A stretch of DNA of 64,000 nucleotides from Cercospora beticola (Eukaryota; Ascomycota; Dothideomycetes; Mycosphaerellales; Mycosphaerellaceae), in contig NC_088936.1 of the NCBI RefSeq assembly GCF_033473495.1, positions 1,488,001 through 1,552,000 of the forward strand, written 5' to 3'. This document shows positions 20,964 to 32,234 of the stretch, piece by piece. The notes under the pieces were generated by a model that searched no databases, had not been told where the DNA came from, and saw only the letters and a program-made list of their open reading frames with translations. Position 1 is the first letter of the stretch; each line of letters opens with the position of its first letter. A program made the translations under genes and the position numbers.

Positions 20964-21656
20964 ATGCTGGCATCAACGTTCAACGCGTTCTGGAATATGG
21001 TAACATTCTCCGTTCCAGGAGACTCGCCTCCTTCAACGCCAGTCAGACAAAAAGGCACCCCCAACTTTCGTACATTTAGTGGACCAGAAACACCTTCCAG
21101 TTCTCTATCTCTTTTCGAGCATGTCGACTCTCCGGATAGCGGGATTGATGTCATGCCGATGAGCGAAGTCAAGAAATTCGTTGCATCCCAATCCATTGAT
21201 CCGAAAAGGCTGTCTGCTATTCCCGAAGAGTTGAACGGGTCGAGTGATCCTAATTATGTTCCAGAGGAGACCATTCCAGGAGTGTCGAAGTACACAGAAG
21301 AAGGCAAGAAGCGATCGCAGGTCACTGATCAATACGAGGATGTATTTCAAGATTCAAATCCGCCTGCTCTAGTCGATGGACTGTATCGACTACCGACCCC
21401 CGGACCAGGTTTGCGGGATCGAGGTACTGTGCCTCGTGGTGCAAGCACTTCGTCGCCGAAGAGCTACAACCCGAGACGTACTTTGGAAGAAGCAGCTGAT
21501 GCGAACGGTGAGCCAGGCCTCCGAGGTGTGACTGCCGCTCGAAAAGAAGGCCCTATGATGGCCAGGTATGTGACTTCGAGGACCATTCAAGAGTGGGTCG
21601 ATGGCGGAAATCGTCCTGGATCGCAAGAGCCGAGCAAAAGGAGGAGACTGCAGTAA
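20964..21656 (+). CDS. Disordered hypothetical protein
   Basis: A 230-aa frame starts at the ATG at 20964 (MLASTFNAFWNMVTF) and ends QEPSKRRRLQ, a possible nuclear localisation signal. It is rich in Pro, Ser, Glu and Arg and looks disordered, with acidic stretches (FEHVDSPDSGIDVMPMSEVK) and repeated Pro-containing motifs (PTPGPGLRDRG). No domain is identified. Even base use across the whole length and the sensible stop favour a real gene, probably nuclear. A larger gene with unseen 5' exons is possible. Confidence 0.6.
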   Translation: MLASTFNAFWNMVTFSVPGDSPPSTPVRQKGTPNFRTFSGPETPSSSLSLFEHVDSPDSGIDVMPMSEVKKFVASQSIDPKRLSAIPEELNGSSDPNYVPEETIPGVSKYTEEGKKRSQVTDQYEDVFQDSNPPALVDGLYRLPTPGPGLRDRGTVPRGASTSSPKSYNPRRTLEEAADANGEPGLRGVTAARKEGPMMARYVTSRTIQEWVDGGNRPGSQEPSKRRRLQ

Positions 21657-21681
21657 TTCTTCTTTACGACTTGTTCGAGAT

Positions 21682-22707
21682 CTAGACAGGTTTGTCACCA
21701 GCAAGTGTTATTCGATGCATTCTTCGGCGATATCCATGATAGTCATTAAGCGGATAGTGTTGTGTGCAGCGATTGTCCTAGAAAATCATTAGCTTGGTGC
21801 GCCAGCAAGGCGAAAATAAATGAAATCAGATACTTACCCAGAATGCGATCGTGCCAGCTTCCCACCTGTAAACAGTCAAAAAAGTGCTTTCAACGAGCTG
21901 ATTCGAGACTCACCTCAACCTGCAAGTAAATTCTGGCTTCACCTGATGCTTGTGCAAGTATTGCAACAGCGGGCGGCTCTCCTCTTCGGTCCAGCCATCG
22001 AACCTGGTAGTATGCGCGATGTTCAGAAACAGTGCTTTCTTTCCGGTTTCTGGGTGTGTTCGTACAGCAGGGTGAAACTGCTCCATATGCTCACTGCCTC
22101 TCCCACTGTCCTTGATCCGGTCTTCTCTCGTCTTACTCGCGTCAGCCTTTGCCGAGCTCTGTACGCACTTGAGCGGGTCCAAAGTTTTCTTGAGTCCATC
22201 GCTCAAAGACTCGTATGCAAGATATTGATTCGCCCACAAGGTATCGCCACCCACAGCTGGAATCTCTTTAGCTAGCAATACAGATCCCATGGGAGGCTCA
22301 GAGAGATACGTCGTATCACTATGCCAAACACCTCCGAAGTTTGCACCAGTTTCTGTTTCCTTCTTGAGTACTTCAATCACTTCCGGGAAGCCATCGATAC
22401 CTTTAACGAATGGATACTCGACAGGCTGGCCAAAGAACGACGTGAACTTGACAAACTCGGCTGGCTGCAGATCTTGATTCCGGAAGAAGATGACACAATT
22501 GTCGAGAAGAGCTTGCCGGACGTCCTTTGCTGTAGTCGTATCCAATTGCCTCACATCAATGTTGGCGATCTCTGCGCCACAGCCACCCGCCATGCGTTCG
22601 ACTTGGATTCCAGCATTTGCTGCTTTGATGGCTGATGTAGCGAAGCCTCGTCGTACAGCACTGCGCCATACTGGCTTAGCATACGTCCTGTTCAGTGCTT
22701 TCAGCAT
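21682..22707 (-). CDS. TauD/TfdA-family Fe(II)/2-oxoglutarate dioxygenase, mitochondrial-type presequence
   Basis: Exons 21914-22707, 21838-21865 (28 nt) and 21682-21777 give 305 aa. Both introns (48 and 60 nt) have canonical donors (GTGAGT, GTAAGT). The iron-binding H-x-D is in [11 protein letters not shown], the distal His in [16 protein letters not shown], and the preceding [14 protein letters not shown] is the hallmark of the taurine dioxygenase group. That group uses 2-oxoglutarate and O2 to release sulfite from taurine or other sulfonates; other TfdA members act on different substrates. The start [15 protein letters not shown] plus RRGFATSA resembles a mitochondrial presequence, which is unusual for the yeast sulfonate enzyme Jlp1. 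A Dal5-family permease lies 2.9 kb away. The substrate is inferred. Confidence 0.88.
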
Positions 22708-23367
22708 TTTTGGTAGCCGTAAAAGAAATGGCCGGCAAATATGACCTGACGGCAGAAGCACGGTATATACTTGCGGTGATGCCACATGCTTTTGAGCTAA
22801 GGCAGTTTATTGAGGCCAATCAATTGAGGGGTAGCTGATCATAAGGGAGGTGCAAGTCAGCACGGTCACAGGCTGAGAGTTTATGCAGGATGACGTCCAC
22901 GTCTAACTGCAATGCTGATAGGCATGACTTCGTGAAATAAATGTCTTGACAGAAATGAATACGCATCAGAGTGTATGACTCTTCAACGCCATACACTGCC
23001 TGCGATGCATCAACAGGAGTCCCGAATTCCGCTAAATCATTGAAAAGATCTTACGAGAACAGTGGGATTACTGGCATCAGTGTATACTCTAGCCAGCAGA
23101 AAAGCGTGATGCCAGCAGATCGCGCATCAAAGCATCGTGGAGAATTCAATGCAGAGCTCTATGTGTTCGAGAAGATCTGGCATTTTCATTCGAGCGAAGT
23201 AATTCTTGCCGAGGCGCCGCTGAACATGGATCTGCCAGCACTAGAAGTAAAGCCGTCAGCAACAAATGTGAACAATGAAGCAGTACTTCATCATGTCTCA
23301 GAGAACCGGGCTGTAACACATACGCTTCAGAAGTATACAATGTGTTGAAATTCCCATTTGGACTTTC
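22708..23367. other. Intergenic, nothing recognised
   Basis: Upstream of the dioxygenase. A 125-aa plus-strand ORF at 22971 lacks protein-like composition. Confidence 0.5.
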
Positions 23368-23767
23368 TCAGATGTTCTTCTTCGTCATCTCCTTCTCCCG
23401 CAGAAGCATCCTCCAAACCTTCACACACGCCTCAGAAACAATGTTTACGACCAAGATTTGCGTGAACGAGAATCCCATTCCAGTACCTTCACTCGTCGTG
23501 CTTGAATCAACATCGGGGGAGATGTAGCCGTTTTGCTTCAACAAGTAGAGAACTAAACATCCGAACAGCAAGAAAGGCGCTCGCATCAGCGCGCCTTGAG
23601 CGAATCGGAAACCCATTTTCTTGCCATTGGTGCTGGCAGTGGTCGACGTCTCTTCCTGTACGACTACTTACATGTTAAAAGTTGGTATTGAAATGCACCT
23701 TCTTAGACCCACCACTTTCTTCTTTTCTCGGAGTAGCAGTGCTCTTGGATTTGGTTTTCTTGGCCAT
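23368..23767 (-). CDS. Small two-span membrane protein of unknown function
   Basis: Exons 23699-23767 and 23368-23655 join over a 43-nt intron (GTGCAT donor, TACAG acceptor) and encode 118 aa. The N-terminus is a Lys/Ser/Thr-rich soluble segment (MAKKTKSKSTATPRKEE, then EETSTTASTNGKKMGFRF). Two hydrophobic segments follow (APFLLFGCLVLYLL and FTQILVVNIVSEACVKVW) separated by a Ser/Asp/Gly loop. The protein ends in a basic KEMTKKNI tail, which could act as an ER-retrieval-like signal. Size and topology fit small ER or Golgi membrane subunits, but I do not recognise the family. The intron is short and the donor weak, although the frame is restored exactly. Confidence 0.65.
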
Positions 23768-25567
23768 TTCGAGTGCCGTCTTGCTTGTAGCTGTAGCTTC
23801 CGGAAACGACTAAGACTCCAATGAATTCGCAAATGATTGATATACCTCAGATTCTGTACAACAGTCGTCTTTCACGTCGAATCGAGCGAGGCGGACATGT
23901 GGAAGATTCAGTGTGCTTGGCGCCAGCGAAAGGTGAGCACGTGGGCTTGGCTAGCAGGCGCAATCCAGCGATCTTGCGAGGCTTTTTTTTTTCGTCAAGA
24001 CGCATGTCTACTTGCACTTGAAGAGATTGCAGTCTTTTGGGGCCAAATCCATAGACTTTAGTCTGCGGAACGAAAGTATGGACATGGACTGTCGCGGTGG
24101 ACTCAATTGCTCGGGTTTCTTCTCCTGTGACCTGTCCACTTAGCGCATGTGACGAGCTGGCAGCGACAATGCCCTGCTATACTTCCTGGAGTTGCCACCG
24201 TGTGAGGACAAGCTGTCGGACCATGTTCTGAGTGGTGACTGTTTACTCATGTAGGGATGTCAATTACTGAACATTCTGTGCGAGAAAGGTAGAAGACGCT
24301 GAGACAGCACCGGGCTGACCATGGACCGCTATTTAGTGGCACAGCACTGTGGTTCACGATCCTGGTATCTGTTCCTGGCAGCCCAGGGACAGATTCTCAG
24401 TCGCAGGGTGTAAAAGGCTTGTTCGATCGCGGGTGTGATGGGTTTGATGTTTGTGATGCTGGCATGGAAGAGGCAATCCTGATTGCGGTGATTCTGCGAG
24501 AGGTAGCGAGGTGGTACTGATGATCACACATACCACATCCTTCGCAACGTCTATTTTTTTTGATCGGTGAAGTCGTTGTCATTGAAGCCTCGAAGAGTGA
24601 GTCGAGTCGAGCTTTGAGATCTCAGGCGCGACAGCCTGAGGCGCCAAACTCGCGCTTTCTTCAACTCCATCTCCATCTCCCTCACGTACATACCACTCTT
24701 CATCAACAACTACCACACCGACACCGATCTCGGACATGCGCCAGCTAAGGCACTTTTGCGCCAGCCAACCATACCTGCCGCTCGATGCACTATCCTACTG
24801 ACCAGCAATCCAATACGCCCCATACCAATCGCCGCTTCCGATCGTATCCTCGCGACGCGCGGGCTTCCACAGAACGTGACATCGCAGACAGCTGACCTCC
24901 ACAATATGCCCAGCTTCACGACAGGTCCGAGTCAAAAATGGGTGGAAACCACTCCGGCTCTGTACTCAAATGGACGTGAGCTCGTCGCCGCTTCTCTTGG
25001 CCCTCTCTTGGTATTCTTGACATGAGCGGGGAAACCCCAGTATTCCAATGCTTCGGTAGCGAGACGTGCGCGCGCACAACCACGCCTCTCCTCCAAGTCA
25101 CTTATTCCCGTTCATCGATTGAAGCAGCATGCGTGTACGAATGGAACACCGAACGGTGAGTCGTACGGCCAGAATGTCCTCTCGAACTGGGCCAAGAGAA
25201 AAGCAGCTTTTAGGGTTTTGCTATCTGGCCACGCGAAGCCGCGTGCTTGCAGCGCGTCGCCGATCTCCCAACTTTAGTGCTCACAGCTCCTGTGGCTGAT
25301 TAGTTTATTACCGTTTCTTGCGGAGCCTGACAAGATGCCAATGCTGCATGGCTGCGGCGTCAAGTATATCTATTGCCCCGGTAGACACGGCAATAGCGGA
25401 CTGCTCAAGCGCCTTCGTGTGCAGCGGAGAGGCACTTATATCTGCTGTTGGCCCTGTGAAGTTTCCTGCTGATCGAACGACGATCGCACGGCGACTTTTG
25501 GGGGACTCACCTCGTTCACCTTCTCGAACCTCCTTCGCCAGTCTGCTGGACAGGGTCAGCCGCAAAC
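23768..25567. other. Long intergenic region, nothing recognised
   Basis: 1.8 kb lacking supported genes. It has a poly-T run near 23980 and CACGTG at about 23939. No RNA gene was recognised. Confidence 0.5.
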
Positions 25568-27168
25568 ATGTCGGCCACATACGGCACGGCCCCAGAGGTC
25601 CAGGCTCTGGGCAAAGAAACTCACTATGCCGACCAAATAGAGAAGACATCGCAAAGCTCTGACGAAAAAGGCCAGATCGTGGCGGAAGACGGAGATGGAG
25701 TCATTGTGCAAGACTGGACACCTGCAGAGGAGAGGACGGTTGTGTAAGTGTCATCGATCACCATCCAGCGGATGTTGCTTACATTCTCAAAGGAAGAAAG
25801 TGGACTTTCGATTGTTCCCCATGCTCTGTGTTGTCTTCGGACTTTCCCTCCTCGATCGAGCCAACATCTCGGCCGCCTTCATCGCAGGAATGAATATCGA
25901 CCTCGAATTGACGGGTGCACGCTACAATGTCGCCCTGTTGGTATTCTTCATTGGCTACGGCTTGTTCGAGCTGCCATCCAACTATGTGATCCGACGCCTC
26001 GGCGCTCGCTTCTGGCTGAGCTTTCTGATCACTACATGGGGCGCTTGCGTTCTGGGTATGGGCTTTGTGGACGACTGGAAAATCCTATCGGTCCTTCGCG
26101 CTTTACTTGGAGTTTTTGAAGCCGGCTTGTTTCCTGGTGCGATCTACATCATTGGCTCGTGGTACCGCACTTTCGAGACTGCAAAGAGAATTTCCATCTT
26201 CTACATGGCATCTCTGGTAGCACAGGGGTTTGGTCCCATTTTCGCGTACGCCCTATCGCTGATTAGCGTTGGTAACGGAAAATATGCTCAAGGATGGAGA
26301 TGGATCTTCGTAAGTCTTCCGCTCCGACGCCCTAACAAAATGCAGCGCTGACATTGCCAAGATCGTCGAAGGACTAGCCACCATCGTTGCCGGTCTCATC
26401 TCCCCCTTCTTCCTCATCGAATTTCCGGAACGAGTCCGTTTCCTGGATGAGAGGCAAAAGCAAATCGCGTTGGATCGTGTGCGCATCGACAAAGCAGGCA
26501 AAGATATCGTCCACCTCAATTTCAAGCAAACGTGCGCTGCATTGCTCGACTGGAAGCTGCTTCTGTACTCCGTCCAGTACTTCATTTCGGCAAGCAGCGT
26601 CTACTCTCTGGCCTTCTTTGCTCCGGTCATTCTCAGGCAAGGCTTGGGGTTTCCATACGTCAAGGCCCAGCTTCTTTCTTCCCCGCCTTATATGTTCACC
26701 ATTGTTGCAACTATCATCATGGCTTGGCTCTCCGACAAGATCAAGATGCGCTGGCCGATCCAGAACGCCCATTGTATCATCGGCGTCGTGGGACTGCTGA
26801 TAATGCTTTATCCCCGCCCACCGGGAGTCCGCTACTTCGGTCTCTTCCTTGCTTCGTGGGGTTGTGGTGCTCTTGTTCCCGGAACGTTGACATATGGGCA
26901 GAATCAGACCGCTAGGTTGGAGAAGAAGGGCGTGGTGGCCGCCGCAATGATTAGTGCGGGTGCAATCGGTGGTGTTTGTGGTAGCACCATCTTCCGAACA
27001 CAGGATGCCCCCACATTCTACCCTGGCATGTGGGCGACAATTGGTATGCTGCTCGTGCACGCTAGTATCACTTCCGTTCTGTCGTTCTACTACAAGAAGC
27101 AGAACGAGAGGGCTGATCGGGAGGGTATCATTCTGGAAGGAGTTCCAGGTTTCCGATATGCGCCATGA
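25568..27168 (+). CDS. MFS permease of the anion:cation symporter (Dal5/allantoate) family
   Basis: Exons 25568-25743, 25793-26309 and 26362-27168 give 499 aa. Introns of 49 and 52 nt are canonical (GTAAGT both). About 12 hydrophobic segments are visible. TM1 starts LLDRANISAAFIAGMN, matching the Dal5-type LDR-x-N-I signature, then GYGLFELPSNYVIRRLGARFWLS. A central hydrophilic loop (residues about 235-280: DERQKQIALDRVRIDKAG) divides the halves, and the tail GVPGFRYAP is also typical of the family. Members carry allantoate, nicotinate, vitamins, dipeptides or, for yeast Soa1, sulfite and sulfonates. Which applies here is not visible. The nearby TauD-type dioxygenase makes a sulfonate substrate worth testing. 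Confidence 0.92.
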
Positions 27169-28235
27169 GTTGCTCCAACTTCATGTTGGAATGGCAGGCT
27201 GCGCTGAGCAAGACAGTATGGAGCGTAGTATCAATTCGATGAGAGAATCGAATCAACTTATTTTGTTGATGATAAAACATTCTGCATTCTGCGCATACGT
27301 ACAATAAGCCTACCAGTCAAGATTGTCGCGTGTTCCCATGTCAACAAATGTCAACGGCTTGCGACGACAATTTCTAGCAGAGCTTCCGAGTCTGCTTCTC
27401 TATGCTTTGCATTACAGTACTCCAATCCTGTTCCAAAGTATCGTTACTTCCTACCTCGCCACACGACGACTTACGCAAACCCATGGCAATGAACATCTAT
27501 CAATTTATGCACGCTCTGGACTCTCCGCCGCACCAATATTCGCCGTACTAACTTTCGCCGCACCTGATGCCCAGACTCAGATCCGTTCTAGATCTCCGAC
27601 TTTCCTTGGTATCACAATACTCCTTGGCTATGCTCTTGGCAGGACGGCATCGTATTCTATTGGCATCAATGCTGATTGGGGGAAATTATACGGTCTTCTC
27701 TTGTTGGTTTCTGGCGTTCGGATTTGCACTGGAAATGCGCGTGGAGGAAATTGTAGTTTGTCGGTCGGGAAGTGCATTTGCTGTTCAGTTTACTAGTGTG
27801 CTTGGATGGATTATTTTCGTCCTACGGCCACGTGTGGTGGCTGATGGTGATTGCAGATGGGGTCCAGTCTGTTGGAGTCACCGCCTGACTATGTCCTAGC
27901 GGTCTTTGCGAGGTAGCTGGGTCCAATGGGACGATGTTCTTATTCTCTGGTGTCACAATCGTCGCCACATGTCGCGCGTTTTTGGACAGAAGTTAGGACG
28001 GCTGCCTGGATCGTTCAGAGGGCGTAGAGACTGGAAAGAAGGTAAAGAGTAGTTGGGAAGATCTTCAACGTGAGCAGTAGATCATTGCTCGTGAGTGGAC
28101 TTTTGTACACCTGTTTACCTTTACATGCGCAGTCTTCGGCTCACATCAGAGCCCAGCTTCTGAATGCGATCTTCGTCCTCTCTCTTTCCTGTTGTTACAC
28201 TGTTTGTACATTGCTTCGCAGCCGTCTCTTCTCGA
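27169..28235. other. Intergenic with weak hydrophobic ORFs
   Basis: A plus-strand frame from the ATG at 27338 to 27796 and an overlapping frame reaching 27899 hold hydrophobic stretches, for example FLGITILLGYALGRTASY. They share no clean splice model and no family match, so I do not call a gene. Confidence 0.4.
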
Positions 28236-29366
28236 TCATACACTCGAGCTCTCGCCCAGACTCCACAGCACACCTTCGTACACACCAAACATTATCGCTG
28301 CGCTGGGCACCACTCGGAACATATGCGGTACAAGGCCTCCATACAAGCTGGCCATGCCCTCCTCTTTGAAGACTGTGGTAAAGCAACTCCAGAGTCCGGT
28401 ATACTTGACTCTTCCACTCGCGTCGACAGGGGCCTGCCGTAATCGCGTTCTCACCACTTCATGGGGATATGTGATCAGTGCCGCGATGAACTTCGCACCA
28501 CCCGCAGCCGTTAGCTTCCCAGTCCACTCCACTGTCTTATCCCATGTATTCGGCGTCCTCCCACTCAACACCAAATCATCATGTCGTTTCGCTAGACTCC
28601 TCTTCGCTTGCTCGTACAGCATCCACTGCAACGTGCTTTCACTCACCCCCAGATAACTCGCTGTCAACCCGCGATACAGCCCTCTTATCCCCTCATGCCG
28701 CACAGTCTTCACCACACAGTCCCACGCATTTCGATACATCCTCCCCTGACCCGGCGCACCTTTCGCATGCTCTTTATCCAATTGTAACCGCGTCTTCACC
28801 AACCAAATAGGATTCGTCGCAGTTCCTGTGATTATCCCCGCTGTCGCCGCAGCCAACAAATGTGCGCCTGCAACATCCTGTCCTCCAAAGAATTGATGTG
28901 AATAGAACCTTTTCCCATTCCCGTAAGCCCAGAAGTTGATTGCGCGAGCGGGAACCACACCTATCAGGTTCGGCCCCAAGCCCTTAAACAATGCCCTCCA
29001 ACCCTCGACTTTGGGAATCGCGGCGAGGATGGCGCCTGTCTCGCTAATATGCAGCCATGAGGCGCGGAGGAATGACATTTGGGATGGGGGCGGGATGCCT
29101 TTTGCTGTACGGCGGGCGGCGAGTTCGGCTTGGTAGAAGGTGGACTGGAGGCGAGTTTTGAGGACATCGAGAGGAGAGGTGAGAGTTGCAGCTGTCATGC
29201 CGCCGAGGCCGCCAGCGACAAAATGCGCCCATGGCCGGCGGTCTTTGATGTTCGATTGAGAGGTCGCGGCATTTTGTACTGATGTAGAAGTTGATGAGGG
29301 ATCGATCTGGCCGAGCTCGCGCGATTGGGAGATGGGCACGCTGGGAGCGGCCGAAGTTGCGACCAT
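28236..29366 (-). CDS. RIM2: Mitochondrial carrier, Rim2-type pyrimidine nucleotide transporter
   Basis: A single-exon frame of 376 aa starts at the ATG at 29366 (MVATSAAPS). Upstream in-frame codons lack an ATG. Three carrier repeats each show the P-x-[DE]-x-x-[KR] signature or its variant: SPLDVLKTRL near residue 73, NPIWLVKTRLQ near 200 and YPHEVVRTRL near 309. They are accompanied by GLYRG/LFKGL motifs. The HFVAGGLGGMTAATLTSPLD start of repeat 1, the W in the second repeat (NPIWLVK) and the length, close to yeast Rim2 (377 aa as I recall), all point to the Rim2/SLC25A33-36 branch. That branch exchanges pyrimidine nucleotides across the inner mitochondrial membrane for mtDNA and RNA synthesis. 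Confident of the family, fairly confident of the subgroup. Confidence 0.93.
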   Translation of the reverse strand: MVATSAAPSVPISQSRELGQIDPSSTSTSVQNAATSQSNIKDRRPWAHFVAGGLGGMTAATLTSPLDVLKTRLQSTFYQAELAARRTAKGIPPPSQMSFLRASWLHISETGAILAAIPKVEGWRALFKGLGPNLIGVVPARAINFWAYGNGKRFYSHQFFGGQDVAGAHLLAAATAGIITGTATNPIWLVKTRLQLDKEHAKGAPGQGRMYRNAWDCVVKTVRHEGIRGLYRGLTASYLGVSESTLQWMLYEQAKRSLAKRHDDLVLSGRTPNTWDKTVEWTGKLTAAGGAKFIAALITYPHEVVRTRLRQAPVDASGRVKYTGLWSCFTTVFKEEGMASLYGGLVPHMFRVVPSAAIMFGVYEGVLWSLGESSSV

Positions 29367-30375
29367 CAGTGAAGGAGTATGGATGCGATGGCCGAGGAGT
29401 TCGGGTTCGTTTCTCGTCAGGGGTTTGTTGTTAGGCAATGCTGCGATATGGCGATGATGGAGATGGATGATGATCCAGAAATTCTTTGGGTGTAACGCGA
29501 CTCGTCGGAGACGCGGATTTGGCTCCGGCCGCGAAAGCTGCCGAGCTTCAGCCGGCTCAAGACTTCCTGCAGTCACAGCACAGCCTCTCCTCTGATCTTG
29601 ACTATATAGTCCTTCGTCGAATCTTTGAAGCATCGCACGTCGAGGTCACGTTCTGGGATGAATTGACACTCTTCCCAATCCAGCTTGACTAGAGTGATCC
29701 AAGCATGAACATTTCAACTAAAGCCGATTCTTACACGTCTTGCACTCATTGGCAATCTATTGTCTACACATGCCACGAACGACTTGAGCCTGCCATTCGA
29801 CTATGAAGTGCTTTCAGTCGAACTTGCTACCTCACGGACGCGCCTCTTCGTAGCTCACAGCATACAGCCTCGCTCCCAGATGACTTGTATATCCAAACAA
29901 GCCGAGGTGGGATCGTGATATAGTCTAGGGCTGACAGGAGAACCCATAGACTACATATCGAACAGCATTTACTATACAAAAGGTACAACCACGGAACAAT
30001 CCCGGCAAGTCGACTAGCCTCTGACCACGGTCCATCCGGTCACATCCATTGCTTTACCGCTCGAGATTTTCTCCTGAAAGTCCAAAACAATCTCAGCCCT
30101 ACACAAGGAGTATACGAGGACTACCCGTCGCGAGGGAACGAGCTTAGTCTACCAAAAGCTATTCTACAGTGTATGCGGATCGCGGACGATATGGACACCC
30201 GAACTATAGATTTCTTGATCGTACGGCTCGACGGGTTTTATTTGGGTGTTCGGAAGGGCTGTACTTCCACTGCTTCGTGGCCACATGCCATACCACACAT
30301 ATATCATAGACCCTTCGCCGCAGTGCGCCTCTCTCTCATCCTTTCCAATCCTTCCCACCTTCAAACTCACCCATC
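29367..30375. other. Intergenic, promoter side of the small secreted protein
   Basis: No supported gene. A TATAT stretch near 30300, about 75 bp before the next ATG, is a possible promoter element. Confidence 0.45.
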
Positions 30376-30655
30376 ATGAAGTTCCTCGCATCTTCCGCCT
30401 ACTTCATCTACATGTTCTCTGTCTTTTTGGTAAGCGCAAACGCTTGCAGCCCCAAGACCGTGAACTATCCTTCAGACAATGCATGTCGTGCCGGTTGCGC
30501 CGCAGAGGTAAGATATTATGTTATGTTACCGCACGTCGTGTTGAAGGGTTTCTGACTTGCATCAGTGCCAAGCAGTAGGATGCACCGACAGTACCAAAGT
30601 CTTCTGCAGCACCGGGCCATCAATCTCTGGAGCTGATTGTGTTTGCGGCGGATGA
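30376..30655 (+). CDS. Small secreted cysteine-rich protein (73 aa, 8 Cys)
   Basis: Too short for simple ORF calling. Exons 30376-30507 and 30566-30655 flank a 58-nt intron (GTAAGA donor, ATCAG acceptor) in exact frame. Residues 1-23 are a signal peptide (MKFLASSAYFIYMFSVFLVS, then ANA). The mature 50 residues hold eight Cys (AC, NACRAGC, ECQAVGC, VFC, DCVCGG), an even number that would form four disulfides. The pattern C..C-x3-C-x3-C-x4-C resembles small secreted antimicrobial or effector-type proteins, but I cannot assign a named family. Activity is unknown. Confidence 0.8.
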
Positions 30656-32234
30656 GCGAGGTCGAATCGATAGGAAGAGACGAGGATCGGAGTGATCAAT
30701 TTTGTGAATGTTTTGTGTTGGAGATATCACAGCGGAAAGAAGAGCACATTTGCGAGACAGATGGTCTTGGTCTGATTCGCATCATTGGACTGCAGCGACG
30801 TTGATACTAGGAAGTTGCTTGCTTGAAGTAGAGCCATCCTGATATCAGCAGTGCTGAAGGCTCTCTATCCGAAGAGTCTTCGAGCTCGGGTTACATATTA
30901 TGGGAAGTTGTAGCAACCCGAGGCCTTGAAGTATCAGTTTATGTATAACAAGATTGGGCCCAAGTGCCTTCTTCGCAGCACGGAACGTGCCTACAATTTG
31001 ACACTGGCGGAATGTCGTTCGTGAGCGAGCTTTGCTCCAACCTTTTAAGGATGATTTGGATGGCATGGTGGCTATCGCCATGTATCATGACAGACGTCCG
31101 AAGCCTCAGGAAGATGATATCAGTCCAAACCTGGAATCAGTCTTGATAATGTCGGCATAAGTCAACGCCAGACGTCTGGTAACAGAAGATTCCGCTGAGT
31201 GGAATTGTCTCCGATCCCTGTCGAAGCTGTTGCGGCGGGCTCAGCCATCTCTGATTCTGGCCGCCGTTCCACGTATAGTATGCAGTATCGAGATTGTAGA
31301 GGGAGAATCTGATGACAAAGCCTGCGGTATTCCTCTGCCCTTTGTAGGAATGTTCTTGCGCAGTGCCTGGATGGCATCACGTCCCCTCGGAGATTACGTG
31401 AAAGGGCCTGAATTTCATTGATGATTGAGGAGAAGAATGTGTGGGGTCCGCCGCATGGCACACGAAGACAAAGCGGGCAGTCAGCATCTAGCCCACAATC
31501 CGATGTAGCTTTCCACGGCCGTATCGTAAGGTTTTCTGTAATGCGGAGTTTGACGATTCGTCGTAGACTTTCTGCCTGATGACCGATCAAGACGTGTCAG
31601 GCTTCCCTTGCTGACTTTGCAGATTCTGACTCGGATCATACTGCAATCAGCATGACGCTCTCTGTTAAACGGCCGGGCAGCACACAGAGACAAAGATCGA
31701 GTATCTCGGCAGCCACGGTGTCACCAAAGAACCAAATTTGACATCAACGATTACATTCCGCTGCCAAAACCGCCGACCATTGTTCGTTTGATTGGTTCCA
31801 GACCGTCCGAATGTGGATTTTCTTCAGCGCCAGGGGCAACACGTGATGATCACGTGCAATTGCACCATCGATGCAAAAAGTGGCCAAGGCAAAGAGGCTT
31901 TGAAATCCGCAGGCAGTGGCTCCGTGATGCCGCGACCGGAGCCGTGTTGTAGGGGAGAGCCTTCGAGAGCCAGTATGGCGTGCTCAGCAAGGTGACCGAT
32001 CCGTTGCGTTTGCTCTTCCACTGGTCCTGTCTCTCCCACTTCCTTGACATCACCACATCACTACTCTCTTTGCGGACTGCTCCAACACCAGCGCAACAAC
32101 CCCATACTCCAGATCACATATCCCTTCAGACTTGTCCTTGTCCTGAAAGGTCTTTCAATTGAGACATATTGCTTGGCGCCGGTGGCAGATTCTGCACTCC
32201 ATACCCCTCACGAGACCAGCGCAGTACCGTCGCA
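30656..32234. other. Intergenic, carries a palindromic sulfur-type site
   Basis: No supported gene. Minus-strand ORFs at 31162-31590 and 31481-31693 look random. The CACGTG dyad at 31840-31856 is listed separately. Confidence 0.5.
31840..31856. promoter_or_regulatory. Inverted pair of Cbf1-type sites upstream of MET16
   Basis: The sequence CACGTGATGATCACGTG contains two ATCACGTG sites facing each other over a shared centre. It is a 17-bp dyad whose only asymmetry is the central base. It lies about 395 bp upstream of the PAPS reductase ATG. Yeast Cbf1 binds RTCACRTG and, with Met4 and Met28, activates sulfur genes including MET16; bHLH factors of filamentous fungi bind the same core. Regulation here is inferred from position and sequence. 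Confidence 0.5.

Noticed and set aside
26374..27060. 228-aa minus-strand frame in the permease gene
   Set aside because: A shadow of the MFS coding strand. Composition is not protein-like.
31162..31693. 142-aa and 70-aa minus-strand ORFs upstream of MET16
   Set aside because: No protein-like composition, and no splice-consistent extension.
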